Origin: DASVHS01 sp038244815
Lineage (GTDB): Bacteria; Acidobacteriota; Thermoanaerobaculia; Gp7-AA8
DNA: 64,000 nucleotides
Reading direction: 5' to 3'
Assembly (NCBI GenBank): GCA_038244815.1
Contig: JBBRTB010000020.1
Coordinates: forward strand, 1-64,000
Position 1 is the first letter of the stretch. Every line of letters begins with the position of its first letter. Positions 8,352 to 16,801 of the stretch are shown in pieces. Under the pieces are notes generated by a model. The model saw only the letters and a program-made list of their open reading frames with translations, had not been told where the DNA came from and made no database searches. Both the position numbers and the translations under genes were made by a program.

Positions 8352-9056
8352 TCATAAGTACTGTCCGGCATCCACTCGGAGAATCTGTCCGGTGACGCGG
8401 CGCGCGCCCGTTCCGGCGAGGAAAACGACCGCGGCGGCGACGTCTTCCGGCTCGACGAATTCGCCGAGCAGTGTCTCCGCCAGCGCCTGTTTCCTGATCG
8501 ACTCGTCGACGGCCTCGGTCATTGCCGTGCGCACCCATCCCGGCTCGACGACGTTGACCAGGATTCCGTAGCGCCCGGTCTCCCGGCTGACGCTTTTGCA
8601 GAGACCGATCAGCGCCGCTTTGCTCGCGGAGTAGGCCGAGGTGCCGAACTTGCCTCGCGATCCGTTGATCGATCCGAGGAGGACGATCCGGCCGCCGCCG
8701 GTCGTGCGCATGACCGGAACGACGTGCCGGATGAGCAGGAACGCCCCGCGCAGGTTCACATCGTGGATGCGGTCCCACTCCTCGACGGGAAGTTTCCACA
8801 CGACCGCGTCGTGCGACACACCTGCCGCGTATACGGCGACGTCGATGCGGCCGTGCGCGGCGATCACCTTCGCGATCGCTGCGCTCACCGACCGATCGTC
8901 GCGAACGTCGCATTCGATCCACTCACCTTCCAGGGGACGGGTGATGTCGAGACAAAGCACGGTCACACCGGAATCGCTGAGCGCGCCGGCGATGGCGCGC
9001 CCGATTCCGCCCGACCCGCCGGTCACGACGGCAACCCGTTCTGCCTGTCCGTTCAC
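8352..9056 (-). CDS. Short-chain dehydrogenase/reductase (BadH-like position)
   Basis: A 234-residue SDR. The nucleotide-binding motif is VVTGGSGGIGRAIAG near the N-terminus and the active site is SAYSASKAAL (Tyr-x3-Lys) with an upstream catalytic Ser in VLLGSINGS. The acidic residue in LCLDITRP after strand 2 suggests NAD+ preference. It overlaps bcrD by 4 bases and so belongs to the aromatic operon. In Rhodopseudomonas, an SDR (BadH) oxidises 2-hydroxycyclohexanecarboxyl-CoA; here Had/Oah are present, so this SDR may serve a downstream 3-hydroxyacyl-CoA step. The exact substrate is inference. Confidence 0.85.
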   Translation of the reverse strand: MNGQAERVAVVTGGSGGIGRAIAGALSDSGVTVLCLDITRPLEGEWIECDVRDDRSVSAAIAKVIAAHGRIDVAVYAAGVSHDAVVWKLPVEEWDRIHDVNLRGAFLLIRHVVPVMRTTGGGRIVLLGSINGSRGKFGTSAYSASKAALIGLCKSVSRETGRYGILVNVVEPGWVRTAMTEAVDESIRKQALAETLLGEFVEPEDVAAAVVFLAGTGARRVTGQILRVDAGQYL

Positions 9057-9874
9057 GCCACGTTCCTTCGCGACAACACGTCGTGGCGGAATGCGCCCCA
9101 GAGCGCCGCGCCGATCGCCCCGGCGTAGATCGCGCGCGGATCGGTGAGGACGTTCATATCCAGCTTTTCGATCTCGATTCGCTCACGCATCGCCTGCGCC
9201 AGCCCGACGTCGGCGGAGAGGCCGCCGGTGATGGCCACCGTTCCTTCGGCGCCGATCGACCGGAGAAGCTTCAAGTAGCGTCCGGCCATCGAGAGATGGA
9301 TGCCTTTGAGGATGTCGTTCGTCTTGATGCCGCGGCTGACCATGTTGATCACGTCGGTCTCCGCGAGCACCGCGCAGATGCTGCTCACGCCCTCCGGCGC
9401 TGACGCCGTGCACGAGAGCGGGCCGATGTCCTCGAGCGTGATTCCGAGGTAGCGGGCCACGTTCTCGAGGAACTGGCCGGATCCGGAAGCGCACTGGCTG
9501 GTCATCCGGTACGACAGCACCTTGCTCCTCTCGTCCATCTTCATGGCCCGGGCGTGCAGCGCGCCGATGTCGAGCGCCGCGCGCGCTTCCGGCATCAGGA
9601 AGATCGCGCCGCGCGCGTGCGTGGTCATGCCGTAGAAGTGACCGCGGCGGAACTCGACGAGCTCTCCCTCGCCGGTGGTGGCGAGGTAGGCGATGTCTTT
9701 TCGCTCGAGATCCGCGCCGGCCAGCGCGGCGTCATACGACTCCTCGATGACCTTGCGGAGGTCGCGGCGGCGGATGCGATCGGTGCGCATGACCAGCGGC
9801 GTGCCGTTTGCGACGATCACGGTTTTCACCGAGCTCGAGCCCACGTCCATGCCGGCGGTCAGAAGCTCGCTCAT
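9053..9874 (-). CDS. bcrD: Benzoyl-CoA reductase subunit D (BadG/BcrD ATPase family)
   Basis: A 273-residue ASKHA-fold ATPase subunit of class I benzoyl-CoA reductase. Phosphate-1 motif is AGMDVGSSSVKTVIV; the cysteines expected to hold the inter-subunit [4Fe-4S] cluster are seen in SQCASGSGQFLE and in GPLSCTASAPEGVSSIC; the second phosphate region is AITGGLSADVG. BcrA/BcrD hydrolyse ATP to drive electrons to the BcrBC active site. The lengths of this subunit and BcrA (273 and 433) fit the Thauera/Rhodopseudomonas bcr/bad type rather than the Azoarcus bzd type, whose two ATPase subunits are similar in size. Overlaps both neighbours by 4 bases. Confidence 0.9.
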   Translation of the reverse strand: MSELLTAGMDVGSSSVKTVIVANGTPLVMRTDRIRRRDLRKVIEESYDAALAGADLERKDIAYLATTGEGELVEFRRGHFYGMTTHARGAIFLMPEARAALDIGALHARAMKMDERSKVLSYRMTSQCASGSGQFLENVARYLGITLEDIGPLSCTASAPEGVSSICAVLAETDVINMVSRGIKTNDILKGIHLSMAGRYLKLLRSIGAEGTVAITGGLSADVGLAQAMRERIEIEKLDMNVLTDPRAIYAGAIGAALWGAFRHDVLSRRNVA

Positions 9875-11172
9875 GCCGCCTTCCTCTCCGCCGCTCTTCT
9901 CGCGAACAGGGCCGCGCCGAGTGCGCCGGTGTAGATGGAATCGGCTGAGGTGTTGATGGAGCGCTGGCCGTAGTTCTCACGTACGAGATCGCGCAACGCC
10001 TGCACCGCCGCTGGATTCCTGGCCACGCCGCCCGTGAACGTGAACTGGTCGTTGATGCCGCCCGAGCGCGCCAGCAGCGACATGGCCCGAAGGATGATGG
10101 CGCGATGCAGTCCGGCCAGGATGTCTTCGCGCTTCTGGCCGAGCGACAGGCGCTCCCGCAGCTCCGCTCCGGCGAAGACGGTGCACGTCGAGTTGATCTT
10201 CACGCGCGTGTGGCTTTCCATCGCCAGCGGCCCGAGCTCGTGCAGCCCCAGGTTCATCTCGTCGGCGATGTAACCGAGGTAGCGGCCGCAGCCCGCGGCG
10301 CAGCGGTCGTTCATCTGGAAGCTCGTGACGATGCCGTCGCTGTCGACCTGGATGGCCTTGGTGTCCTGGCCGCCGATGTCCAGCACCGTGCGCGTGTCGG
10401 GGAACATGGCGTGCGCGCCGAGGCCGTGGCAGAGGATCTCGCTGCGGATCTGCTCCTTGGGGAAGGGGAGACGGGCGCGCCCGTAGCCGGTGCCGACGGT
10501 GCTGAGCTCGACAAGCTCGGTGGCGCGTGCGGCATCGACGGCCTTGCGCAACTCCGCGGCGATCCCGAGCGGCTCCTCGGACAGCGTCGACTGGAGCGCG
10601 GTGTTGATGTGCCGCTCGAAGGCGCGCTCGATCGGCAGGCACTCGACGCCGAGGATTGCCGCATCGAACACGCTGCAGAGGACGTCGAAAGGGATGGCCT
10701 TGTCGGCGAGCCCTTCGGCGATGTGCATGAAGTCGCCGCCGGCGAGGTCGCGGAAGAAATCGCTCCTGCGAGTGGCGCCCGGCGCGAACTGGGAGCGGGC
10801 ACGGCGCTCCATCTCGTCGCCGAGCACGCCCAGGCGAGCGGCGAGCTCGCCGGCGTGGCCGCGATGCTTCGGGCCCCCTGCCAGCATCGACATCGCTTGG
10901 CGCAGGCGGGCCAGCAGCTCGAGATGCTGCTCGAGCTTCAGGTTGCGCTCCAGAGAACCGATCACGCCGCCGGCAGCCTGGAGGTTGCGCTCCACGAGCG
11001 TGAAACGTGTGCGCACGAACGCCTCTTCGCGGACGATCTGCGCGGCCACATCGTAGTTGCTGCGGCTGTTCGTGATGCCGCGGCCGATGACGTTGCCTTC
11101 GATGTCCAGGACCACGGCCTTGGTGGTGGTCGAGCCCAGATCGATGCCGATGATGACTTCCATCGAGGTCAT
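9871..11172 (-). CDS. bcrA: Benzoyl-CoA reductase subunit A (BadF/BcrA ATPase family)
   Basis: A 433-residue ATPase subunit, close to the 436-437 residues of BcrA/BadF. Seen: IGIDLGSTTTKAVVLD (phosphate 1), the Cys cluster region NDRCAAGCGRYLG, a second Cys in INSTCTVFAGAEL, GGQDTKAIQ, and TFTGGVARNPAAVQAL (phosphate 2/adenosine). The insert of about 150 residues between the N-terminal motif and the catalytic core is characteristic of subunit A. It acts with BcrD as the activase-like module that couples ATP hydrolysis to dearomatising electron transfer. Four-base overlaps join it to bcrB upstream and bcrD downstream. Confidence 0.92.
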   Translation of the reverse strand: MTSMEVIIGIDLGSTTTKAVVLDIEGNVIGRGITNSRSNYDVAAQIVREEAFVRTRFTLVERNLQAAGGVIGSLERNLKLEQHLELLARLRQAMSMLAGGPKHRGHAGELAARLGVLGDEMERRARSQFAPGATRRSDFFRDLAGGDFMHIAEGLADKAIPFDVLCSVFDAAILGVECLPIERAFERHINTALQSTLSEEPLGIAAELRKAVDAARATELVELSTVGTGYGRARLPFPKEQIRSEILCHGLGAHAMFPDTRTVLDIGGQDTKAIQVDSDGIVTSFQMNDRCAAGCGRYLGYIADEMNLGLHELGPLAMESHTRVKINSTCTVFAGAELRERLSLGQKREDILAGLHRAIILRAMSLLARSGGINDQFTFTGGVARNPAAVQALRDLVRENYGQRSINTSADSIYTGALGAALFARRAAERKAA

Positions 11173-12446
11173 GCCGCGGCTCCTCTCTTCTGGTCGAGCA
11201 TCTGCAGGTAGCTCTCGATGCGGTTCTTCACGTTCGCCGCGGAAAAGTAGCGCGGGTCGACGAGATCGCTCTCGATGAACGCGCCGGGAACGCCGGTGCG
11301 TTCCTCGAGCTGGCGCAGCATCATCAGCTGACCCACGCTGAAGGAGTTGCAGCTCTTTACACTATGGATGAGGAAGCCGTCGGCCGAGTACTCGCGGATG
11401 TAGCGCTCGATCAGCTCGACGCGCGTGGGCAGGCCGAGGTTCGTGTAGCAGCCCAGGCAGTAGTCGGCGAGGGTTTCCAGGGCATGGTCGGGATCGTGGC
11501 GGAAGCCGCGGTCGTACAGGCCGCCCACTTTCGTGTAGGTGCTGGCGACGACGACGGCATCCTCGTCGTAGAACATCTTCCAGAACTCCCGGAAGCTGGT
11601 CCAGTTCGGCGGACCTTCGACGACGAGGCGGTACTTCTCGTTCTTCATCGGCCCCTCGGGGGTGATCGGGCCGGCTCCGGCATCGAGCCGTTCCTGCACC
11701 TCCGCGCGCAGCGTCGCGTAGTAGTCGACCGCTTCCTGTGTTCCGCGAAAGGCGCTGAACATCGGTCCGATGTAGTAGACGCCGCCGAAGTAGGCGTCGA
11801 TCGGCGACGGCTTGTGCTTCGCGCTCTCCAGCGTCCAGACGAGATCGTCCTCGGCGCGCGAGGAGAGTCTGAGCATCTCACGCAGGCGGTCGGGATCGAA
11901 CTTGCGTCCGCTGACCTCTTCGAGCCGGGGGATCACTTCGGTCTCCAGTTGCCGGACGACGTACTGGCGCTGGTGCGGCTCGATGCGGCCGTTGGCCTGA
12001 TAAGGAACGTGCAGCATGGCCACGGGGACGTCGTCGCCGTACTCCTCGCGCAGCAGCTCGAACCATTTCATGAACGTGAAACAGCCCGTGTACGAGAGCA
12101 GCAGGAGATCGGGTTTCGGCAGGCGCTTGCCGGTGGGGCCGATGTTGCCCTTCTTGAGCATGCCGATGTCGCACTTCACGTACGTGCAGACGTCTTCGCT
12201 GTGCCCGTGCTTCTCCGCTTCGGCGATGTAGTCGCCCGAGAGTTTGCGCATGCCCGATTGCAGGGCGTTGATCTCCGGCAGGACGGGGAGGAGATCGAAC
12301 GAGCGCACCAGCTCGTTGAGATTGCCGGGGACGAACGTGTAGACGACTTTCTTACCATCGTCGTGTGCGCGCGCCAGACGATCGTAGTGATCGGAGATCA
12401 TCTCCTTCTGCAGGAGCATGCTGTCTTCTTTGCGGACTGTGCTCAT
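11169..12446 (-). CDS. bcrB: Benzoyl-CoA reductase subunit B (HgdB-like)
   Basis: A 425-residue member of the 2-hydroxyglutaryl-CoA dehydratase D-component family that carries a [4Fe-4S] cluster and part of the benzoyl-CoA site. Conserved cysteines are visible in CTYVKCDIG, SYTGCFTFMKWFE, DYCLGCYTNLGLP and SVKSCNSFSVGQ. Length is near the 432-438 residues of BadE/BcrB. It overlaps bcrA by 4 bases and lies 7 bases downstream of bcrC. It forms the BC catalytic module that reduces benzoyl-CoA to cyclohexa-1,5-diene-1-carbonyl-CoA. Confidence 0.92.
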   Translation of the reverse strand: MSTVRKEDSMLLQKEMISDHYDRLARAHDDGKKVVYTFVPGNLNELVRSFDLLPVLPEINALQSGMRKLSGDYIAEAEKHGHSEDVCTYVKCDIGMLKKGNIGPTGKRLPKPDLLLLSYTGCFTFMKWFELLREEYGDDVPVAMLHVPYQANGRIEPHQRQYVVRQLETEVIPRLEEVSGRKFDPDRLREMLRLSSRAEDDLVWTLESAKHKPSPIDAYFGGVYYIGPMFSAFRGTQEAVDYYATLRAEVQERLDAGAGPITPEGPMKNEKYRLVVEGPPNWTSFREFWKMFYDEDAVVVASTYTKVGGLYDRGFRHDPDHALETLADYCLGCYTNLGLPTRVELIERYIREYSADGFLIHSVKSCNSFSVGQLMMLRQLEERTGVPGAFIESDLVDPRYFSAANVKNRIESYLQMLDQKRGAAA

Positions 12447-12453
12447 CGTCGTC

Positions 12454-13626
12454 TCACTCGGTTGCCCAGAGGCGGATGGAGTCGGAGAACGTCCCGGCCT
12501 GCTCGCGGATCACCGCGAACTGCCCGGTGTCTTCGGAGTACTTGAACTCGGTGTGGGGAATGCCTTTGCGATCGAGCGCGGCGACCAGCATGGGCTGATC
12601 GAGCAGCGCCGGATCACAGAAACTGGCCGCGCAGAAAATCACTCCCTCGGCTTCGAGCCGGTCGACGGATTCCACGAGCGAGCTGCCGCGGTGGCCTTCC
12701 GGCGCGTAGCGGGAGGCGCTCATCACGCTGTGATTGAGGTAGCCCTCGACGAGGTTGTCGAGCGGATGGCCCTGGAGGGGAACGTCGTCCTTCAGCCATC
12801 GCAGTCCGATGAGCAGATCGTCGTCGACGACATAGCAGCCGGCGCGCTCCAGCGTGAGGAGGAGTCCGTATGGCGGTTGCTCGCAGAACATGCCGACGAG
12901 CACGACGCGGCTGTGGTCGCGATCGCGGCGCTCCTTGTCGGTCGGAGCGACCTCGAGGTAGGAGCGCAGCAGCGCGGTGTGTTCCTCCGGCGGCAGTACG
13001 TTTCCGGCGCGGAGCAACTGCCACGTCTCGGAGAAGGGATAGATCCAGGGCTGACGGCCGCGCGCGGCGTAGAGATCGCGGATGGCGCGGCGGTTCTCGT
13101 TGTAGACGGCGATGCTCGCGCGCAGCGCCTCATCGGTGATGGTCACGCCGGCGAGCGCTTCGAAGTCGCGGCGCAGCGTCTCCAGCTCGTGCCGCCAGAA
13201 CGCTCCGCCGACCGCGGAATCGAAGTTCTGCGGCAGGTCGACGTAGTGGACGTAGCGCTCGGGAAAGATCATCGACCACATGCCGGAAAGGTTGCGGATG
13301 ACGTCGCAGATGGCCGGGAAGAGCATGCCGTCGAGGGCGTCCAGCTTCCCGGAGAGCGCAAGCTCGATCGTGCTGCGTGGGATGCGGCAGATGTAGCTCT
13401 GGAAGTACGCGTCGCCTCGTATGATCTCCAGCCGGTCGCCGCCGCCTACGATACCGACCGGCAGCATGCCTGCCGCGTGGATCAGCTCGCGCGGCACATA
13501 GGTGGGCATGTGGCCGACTGCCCTGCGGCCCGGCGCTTTCTCTTTCCATCGCCGCACCTCGGCCAGCTCGATGTCATCCGCCAGCGAGCGCGCGTGTGCC
13601 AGTACGCTCTCGAGTGAGTGCGTCAT
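12454..13626 (-). CDS. bcrC: Benzoyl-CoA reductase subunit C (HgdB-like)
   Basis: A 390-residue HgdB-family subunit. The ATG at 13624-13626 is chosen because it overlaps the dch stop (4 bases) and gives MTHSLESVLAHARSLADD, with the family motif HMPTYVPRELIHAAGMLPVGI following. Cysteines are seen in YICRIPRST, PAICDVIRN and FCAASFCDPALLD. BcrC in Thauera is 383 residues. The reading frame stays open far upstream of this start, but that extension is the antisense of dch and is not part of the gene. It partners with BcrB in the active-site module. Confidence 0.9.
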   Translation of the reverse strand: MTHSLESVLAHARSLADDIELAEVRRWKEKAPGRRAVGHMPTYVPRELIHAAGMLPVGIVGGGDRLEIIRGDAYFQSYICRIPRSTIELALSGKLDALDGMLFPAICDVIRNLSGMWSMIFPERYVHYVDLPQNFDSAVGGAFWRHELETLRRDFEALAGVTITDEALRASIAVYNENRRAIRDLYAARGRQPWIYPFSETWQLLRAGNVLPPEEHTALLRSYLEVAPTDKERRDRDHSRVVLVGMFCEQPPYGLLLTLERAGCYVVDDDLLIGLRWLKDDVPLQGHPLDNLVEGYLNHSVMSASRYAPEGHRGSSLVESVDRLEAEGVIFCAASFCDPALLDQPMLVAALDRKGIPHTEFKYSEDTGQFAVIREQAGTFSDSIRLWATE

Positions 13627-14408
13627 TTTCCGACTTCGCTTCGGCTCCAGCGCGGATCGCGGCGTTCGAGGAACGCATGGATTCCCTCGGCCGCATTCGG
13701 CTCGCGCATGAGCTCTTCGAGGTAGAGGCGATCGAGCGCTGGAAGATCTTCGGCCAGGGCACGGACAACTTGCCTGCGCACGGCCCTTGTCGCGTAGTGA
13801 AGAGCCGCGGCGGAGCGGGAGAGAAAGCACTCGTCGATGAACGCGGCGAGCGAATCCTCGAGTTGTCCCTCCGTGGCAAGCTCGGCGACCAGGCCGCCGT
13901 GATGCGCCTGCACGCCGCTCCAGTTCCGGCCCGTGAGAATCATCGACGTGGCGCGGGCGGCGCCGATACGAACGGGAAGCAGTGCCGACGCCGCCGGCGG
14001 AAAGACGCCGAGGCGGATCTCGGGCACCCCGAGCTGCGCATTCTCCTCGGCGACGATGAGATCGCAGGCCATGGCCAGCTCGAAGCCGCCGCCGAGACAC
14101 TGCCCGCGCACCGCGGCGATCGTCGGCGCGGGTGCCGCGGCCACCCGCCGCAGCAATCCGCCGAGACGGGCCAGCGCGCCCTCGATGCGGCCGGGGAGAT
14201 GTTCTTCGACGCTGGCGCCGAAGCTGAAGTGCGGGCCGTCGCTGGTGACGACGATCGCGCAGAGGTCACGGCGCCACTCCAACGTACGGAAAATCTGGTC
14301 CAGCTCCGTGACCATGGCCTCATCGAGGATGTTGGCCTTCGGCGAGGCCAGTACGACGCGCGCCACGCGGTCGTCGTTCTGCAGCTCGACGCGCGCCTTG
14401 CCGCTCAT
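13623..14408 (-). CDS. dch: Cyclohexa-1,5-dienecarbonyl-CoA hydratase
   Basis: A 261-residue crotonase-fold hydratase adding water to cyclohexa-1,5-diene-1-carbonyl-CoA, the product of benzoyl-CoA reductase. The start ATG at 14406-14408 overlaps the oah TGA. Oxyanion-hole segments are seen in FSFGASVEEHLP and RGQCLGGGFELAMACD, and the usual crotonase LGVPEIRLGVFPP follows. ASPKANILDEAMV at the N-terminus and lack of an acidic catalytic Glu in the LGVPE/GVFPP region are as in Dch rather than ordinary enoyl-CoA hydratase. Its location between oah and bcrC makes the assignment firm. Confidence 0.88.
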   Translation of the reverse strand: MSGKARVELQNDDRVARVVLASPKANILDEAMVTELDQIFRTLEWRRDLCAIVVTSDGPHFSFGASVEEHLPGRIEGALARLGGLLRRVAAAPAPTIAAVRGQCLGGGFELAMACDLIVAEENAQLGVPEIRLGVFPPAASALLPVRIGAARATSMILTGRNWSGVQAHHGGLVAELATEGQLEDSLAAFIDECFLSRSAAALHYATRAVRRQVVRALAEDLPALDRLYLEELMREPNAAEGIHAFLERRDPRWSRSEVGK

Positions 14409-15508
14409 GGCGTGACCTTCTCCGTGCTGCACGCCCACGGCGCGATCTCTTCGACGAGATCTTCGCTCCACGCCGCTCCCTCCGCGAGGCGCCGGCGCAG
14501 TCGGATGAAGTCGACCTCGCGCTTCTGTCTGGTCCCGTGATGGAAGGCCCGGAACCCGGCATTGCCTTCCGTCATCATGTTGAGCGACAGCCAGGCGCGA
14601 TTGGACTCGCCATTGCGGTCCCAGTGCTCGAGCTTGTGCTTGCGCATGCTCTCGATGGTCTTGGTGAGGCAGTCGGGCATCGTGTAGAGCAGCTTCGTGG
14701 TCAGATCGCTGACGGCGTCATCGAGCAGCGTCAGGTCGACGGTGCCGCGGGCCATGAGTGCCTTGCCCGCCTCGCGCTCGGAAACGATCTTCGGCTCGCC
14801 GATCACCAGGCGGCCGTACGAGTCGAGAAGGCGGTCCGTGATGACGAGCGGATTGGGCACCCATTCGTTGTCGACGCGCAGCGCCGGCACGATCTGTGTC
14901 AGTCCTCCGAGCCAGTAAAAGCGATGGGCGCTCCAGCTCTGGCAGAGCGTCGCGCTCACCATGGCCCGCTCCATCCCGACGAAGAGCGGGAGGAAATCGG
15001 TGCTGCCACCGTCGGGCGCGGAGCCGTGTTTCGGGCCGGCCTGGCTGAAGAGCGCCAGATCGCTGGCGATTGAGAAATCGCAGGCCATGCCGATTTCCTG
15101 ACCACCGCCGACCCTCATGCCGTTCACGCGGCAGATCACCGGCTTGTCGCAATGCAGGATCGCCGTGACCATGTCGTTGAAGAGCCGCATGTACTGCCTG
15201 TACTCGCCGGGATGTCCCGCGTACACCTCCGCGTATTCGCGCGTGTTGCCGCCGGCGCAGAACGCGGCAGTGCCGGCGCCGGTGAGGATCACGGCCACGG
15301 CGGCGCGATCGTTGCTCGCTTCGCGGAGGGCCAGGATCACTTCCTTGATCATCGTGGTGGTGTAGCTGTTCATCTCGTCCGGGTTGTTGAGCGTGATCCA
15401 GACGTTGTGCAGACCCTCGACGGGAAGGCCCTGGGAATCGCGTACGGCGCGCCGGGAAACGGCGATCTCTTTCGGCGTGAAGCCGGCGACGAGGTTGTGA
15501 TCGGTCAT
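14405..15508 (-). CDS. oah: 6-oxocyclohex-1-ene-1-carbonyl-CoA hydrolase (BamA/Oah)
   Basis: A 367-residue enzyme of the crotonase superfamily that hydrates and opens the ring of 6-oxocyclohex-1-ene-1-carbonyl-CoA to 3-hydroxypimelyl-CoA. Oah/BamA is about 375-380 residues, longer than ordinary crotonases. Distinctive stretches are NNPDEMNSYTTTMIKEVIL, GNTREYAEVYAGHPGEYRQYM, RVNGMRVGGGQEIGMACDF and QAGPKHGSAPDGGSTDFLPL, which are landmark regions used to detect bamA. The start ATG at 15506-15508 overlaps the had stop. bamA is the usual functional marker for anaerobic aromatic degradation. Confidence 0.94.
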   Translation of the reverse strand: MTDHNLVAGFTPKEIAVSRRAVRDSQGLPVEGLHNVWITLNNPDEMNSYTTTMIKEVILALREASNDRAAVAVILTGAGTAAFCAGGNTREYAEVYAGHPGEYRQYMRLFNDMVTAILHCDKPVICRVNGMRVGGGQEIGMACDFSIASDLALFSQAGPKHGSAPDGGSTDFLPLFVGMERAMVSATLCQSWSAHRFYWLGGLTQIVPALRVDNEWVPNPLVITDRLLDSYGRLVIGEPKIVSEREAGKALMARGTVDLTLLDDAVSDLTTKLLYTMPDCLTKTIESMRKHKLEHWDRNGESNRAWLSLNMMTEGNAGFRAFHHGTRQKREVDFIRLRRRLAEGAAWSEDLVEEIAPWACSTEKVTP

Positions 15509-16623
15509 GCCATGCTCTTTTCGTTCTGCGCCTGGACGGGGGTGGAGAAGTTGGGGACGCCGGGAGTGACGATGGCGCGACGATGCAGCTCGTGCCGCGA
15601 GGCCGCCGCGAACAGTTCCGGCAGCTCGTCCAGCGGATGAATCTCGATGAAGGGCTGGAGCCGGACTTTGCGCTGGAGCACGAGCGCCAGGGCGTCCGGA
15701 TAGCGTTCCGGCGCGCAACCCCAGTTGCCGCTGGCGGTGGCGTCGAACGCCATCAGATTCGAAAGCCGCAGCTCGGTCTTGTCGGAGGTATAGCCGACCA
15801 CTCCGAGGTAGCTGCCGAAGTCGAGGAGATTGAAAGCGGTTTGTTGGCCGGCGGTCGTGCCGCTCATTTCGAAGATCTTCGTGCCGAGGTGGCCGCGCCC
15901 GCTGTCGCGGGAGAGACCGCGCACCGAGTCTTTCATCGCCCGCGGGGCGGTTTGCTTCGGATGCATCGTCAGTGTTGCGCCATGCGCCTGTGCCAGTGCC
16001 AGCTTCTCTTCGTCGACGTCGATGGCCACGACCGTGGCGCCGAGCGCGACCGCGATCTGCACGGCGAAGCCGCCGATGCCTCCCGCTCCGACGATGACGA
16101 CGAGGTCGTCCCCTCCCACCGCGGCGCGGGTCAGCGCCTCGAACGGCGTCGTCACCGCGTCGGCGACGACCGAGAGCATCTCCAGGGTCAGGCCATTCGG
16201 AAGCGAGTCGGGAACGAGGCAGAGTCCTCGCGCCGGCACGACGACATGCGTGGCGAATCCGCCGTGTCCGTCATTGCCGGGCATGAACTGCTTCCGGCAG
16301 ATGGTCGGCCGTCCGCACTTGCACGCCTCACATGCTCCACAGGGAATGACTGCCGGGACGATGACGCTGCGGCCGATCCAATCGACGGCGTGCGCACCGG
16401 CATCGACGACGCGTCCCGAGATCTCGTGGCCGAGAACCAGGGGAAGCGGGTGTCGGGTGAGGACGCCGCTGTAGGCGAAACCGAGATCGGTGTGGCAGAG
16501 CCCGCAGCCGGCGACCTCGACGACGACGTCGCCGGGACCGGGTTGGAGGACGGGAAGCTCACGAAAGGCGAAGACGCCGGGCGCGTCGAGTTGAAGCCCG
16601 CGAGCGTGGGTGATACCGGGCAT
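15505..16623 (-). CDS. had: 6-hydroxycyclohex-1-ene-1-carbonyl-CoA dehydrogenase
   Basis: A 372-residue zinc-dependent medium-chain dehydrogenase, first gene of the operon. The start ATG is at 16621-16623, preceded by GAGGAGGTTGC on the coding strand. Catalytic zinc ligands are in GCGLCHTD and LGHEISG; structural zinc cysteines are CGACEACKCGRPTIC; the NAD-binding motif is IVGAGGIGGFAVQ. Had oxidises the Dch product to 6-oxocyclohex-1-ene-1-carbonyl-CoA, the substrate of Oah. Having had, oah, dch and bcrCBAD contiguous supports the Thauera-type branch of the pathway rather than the R. palustris branch, which lacks Had/Oah. Confidence 0.92.
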   Translation of the reverse strand: MPGITHARGLQLDAPGVFAFRELPVLQPGPGDVVVEVAGCGLCHTDLGFAYSGVLTRHPLPLVLGHEISGRVVDAGAHAVDWIGRSVIVPAVIPCGACEACKCGRPTICRKQFMPGNDGHGGFATHVVVPARGLCLVPDSLPNGLTLEMLSVVADAVTTPFEALTRAAVGGDDLVVIVGAGGIGGFAVQIAVALGATVVAIDVDEEKLALAQAHGATLTMHPKQTAPRAMKDSVRGLSRDSGRGHLGTKIFEMSGTTAGQQTAFNLLDFGSYLGVVGYTSDKTELRLSNLMAFDATASGNWGCAPERYPDALALVLQRKVRLQPFIEIHPLDELPELFAAASRHELHRRAIVTPGVPNFSTPVQAQNEKSMA

Positions 16624-16801
16624 GCAACCTCCTCGATTGGTCGTCCGGATCGTAGGTCGCGACGCGAACTTGGACCCATGACAGTGCTCACAGGTCGATG
16701 TGACGAAGGCCGTGAATCGGCGCTCGGAATTCGAGATTCGCGTCGACGGACACCGAATCCCGAACCACCAATCCCGAGCGAATATGAGACCATCCGCCTC
16801 C

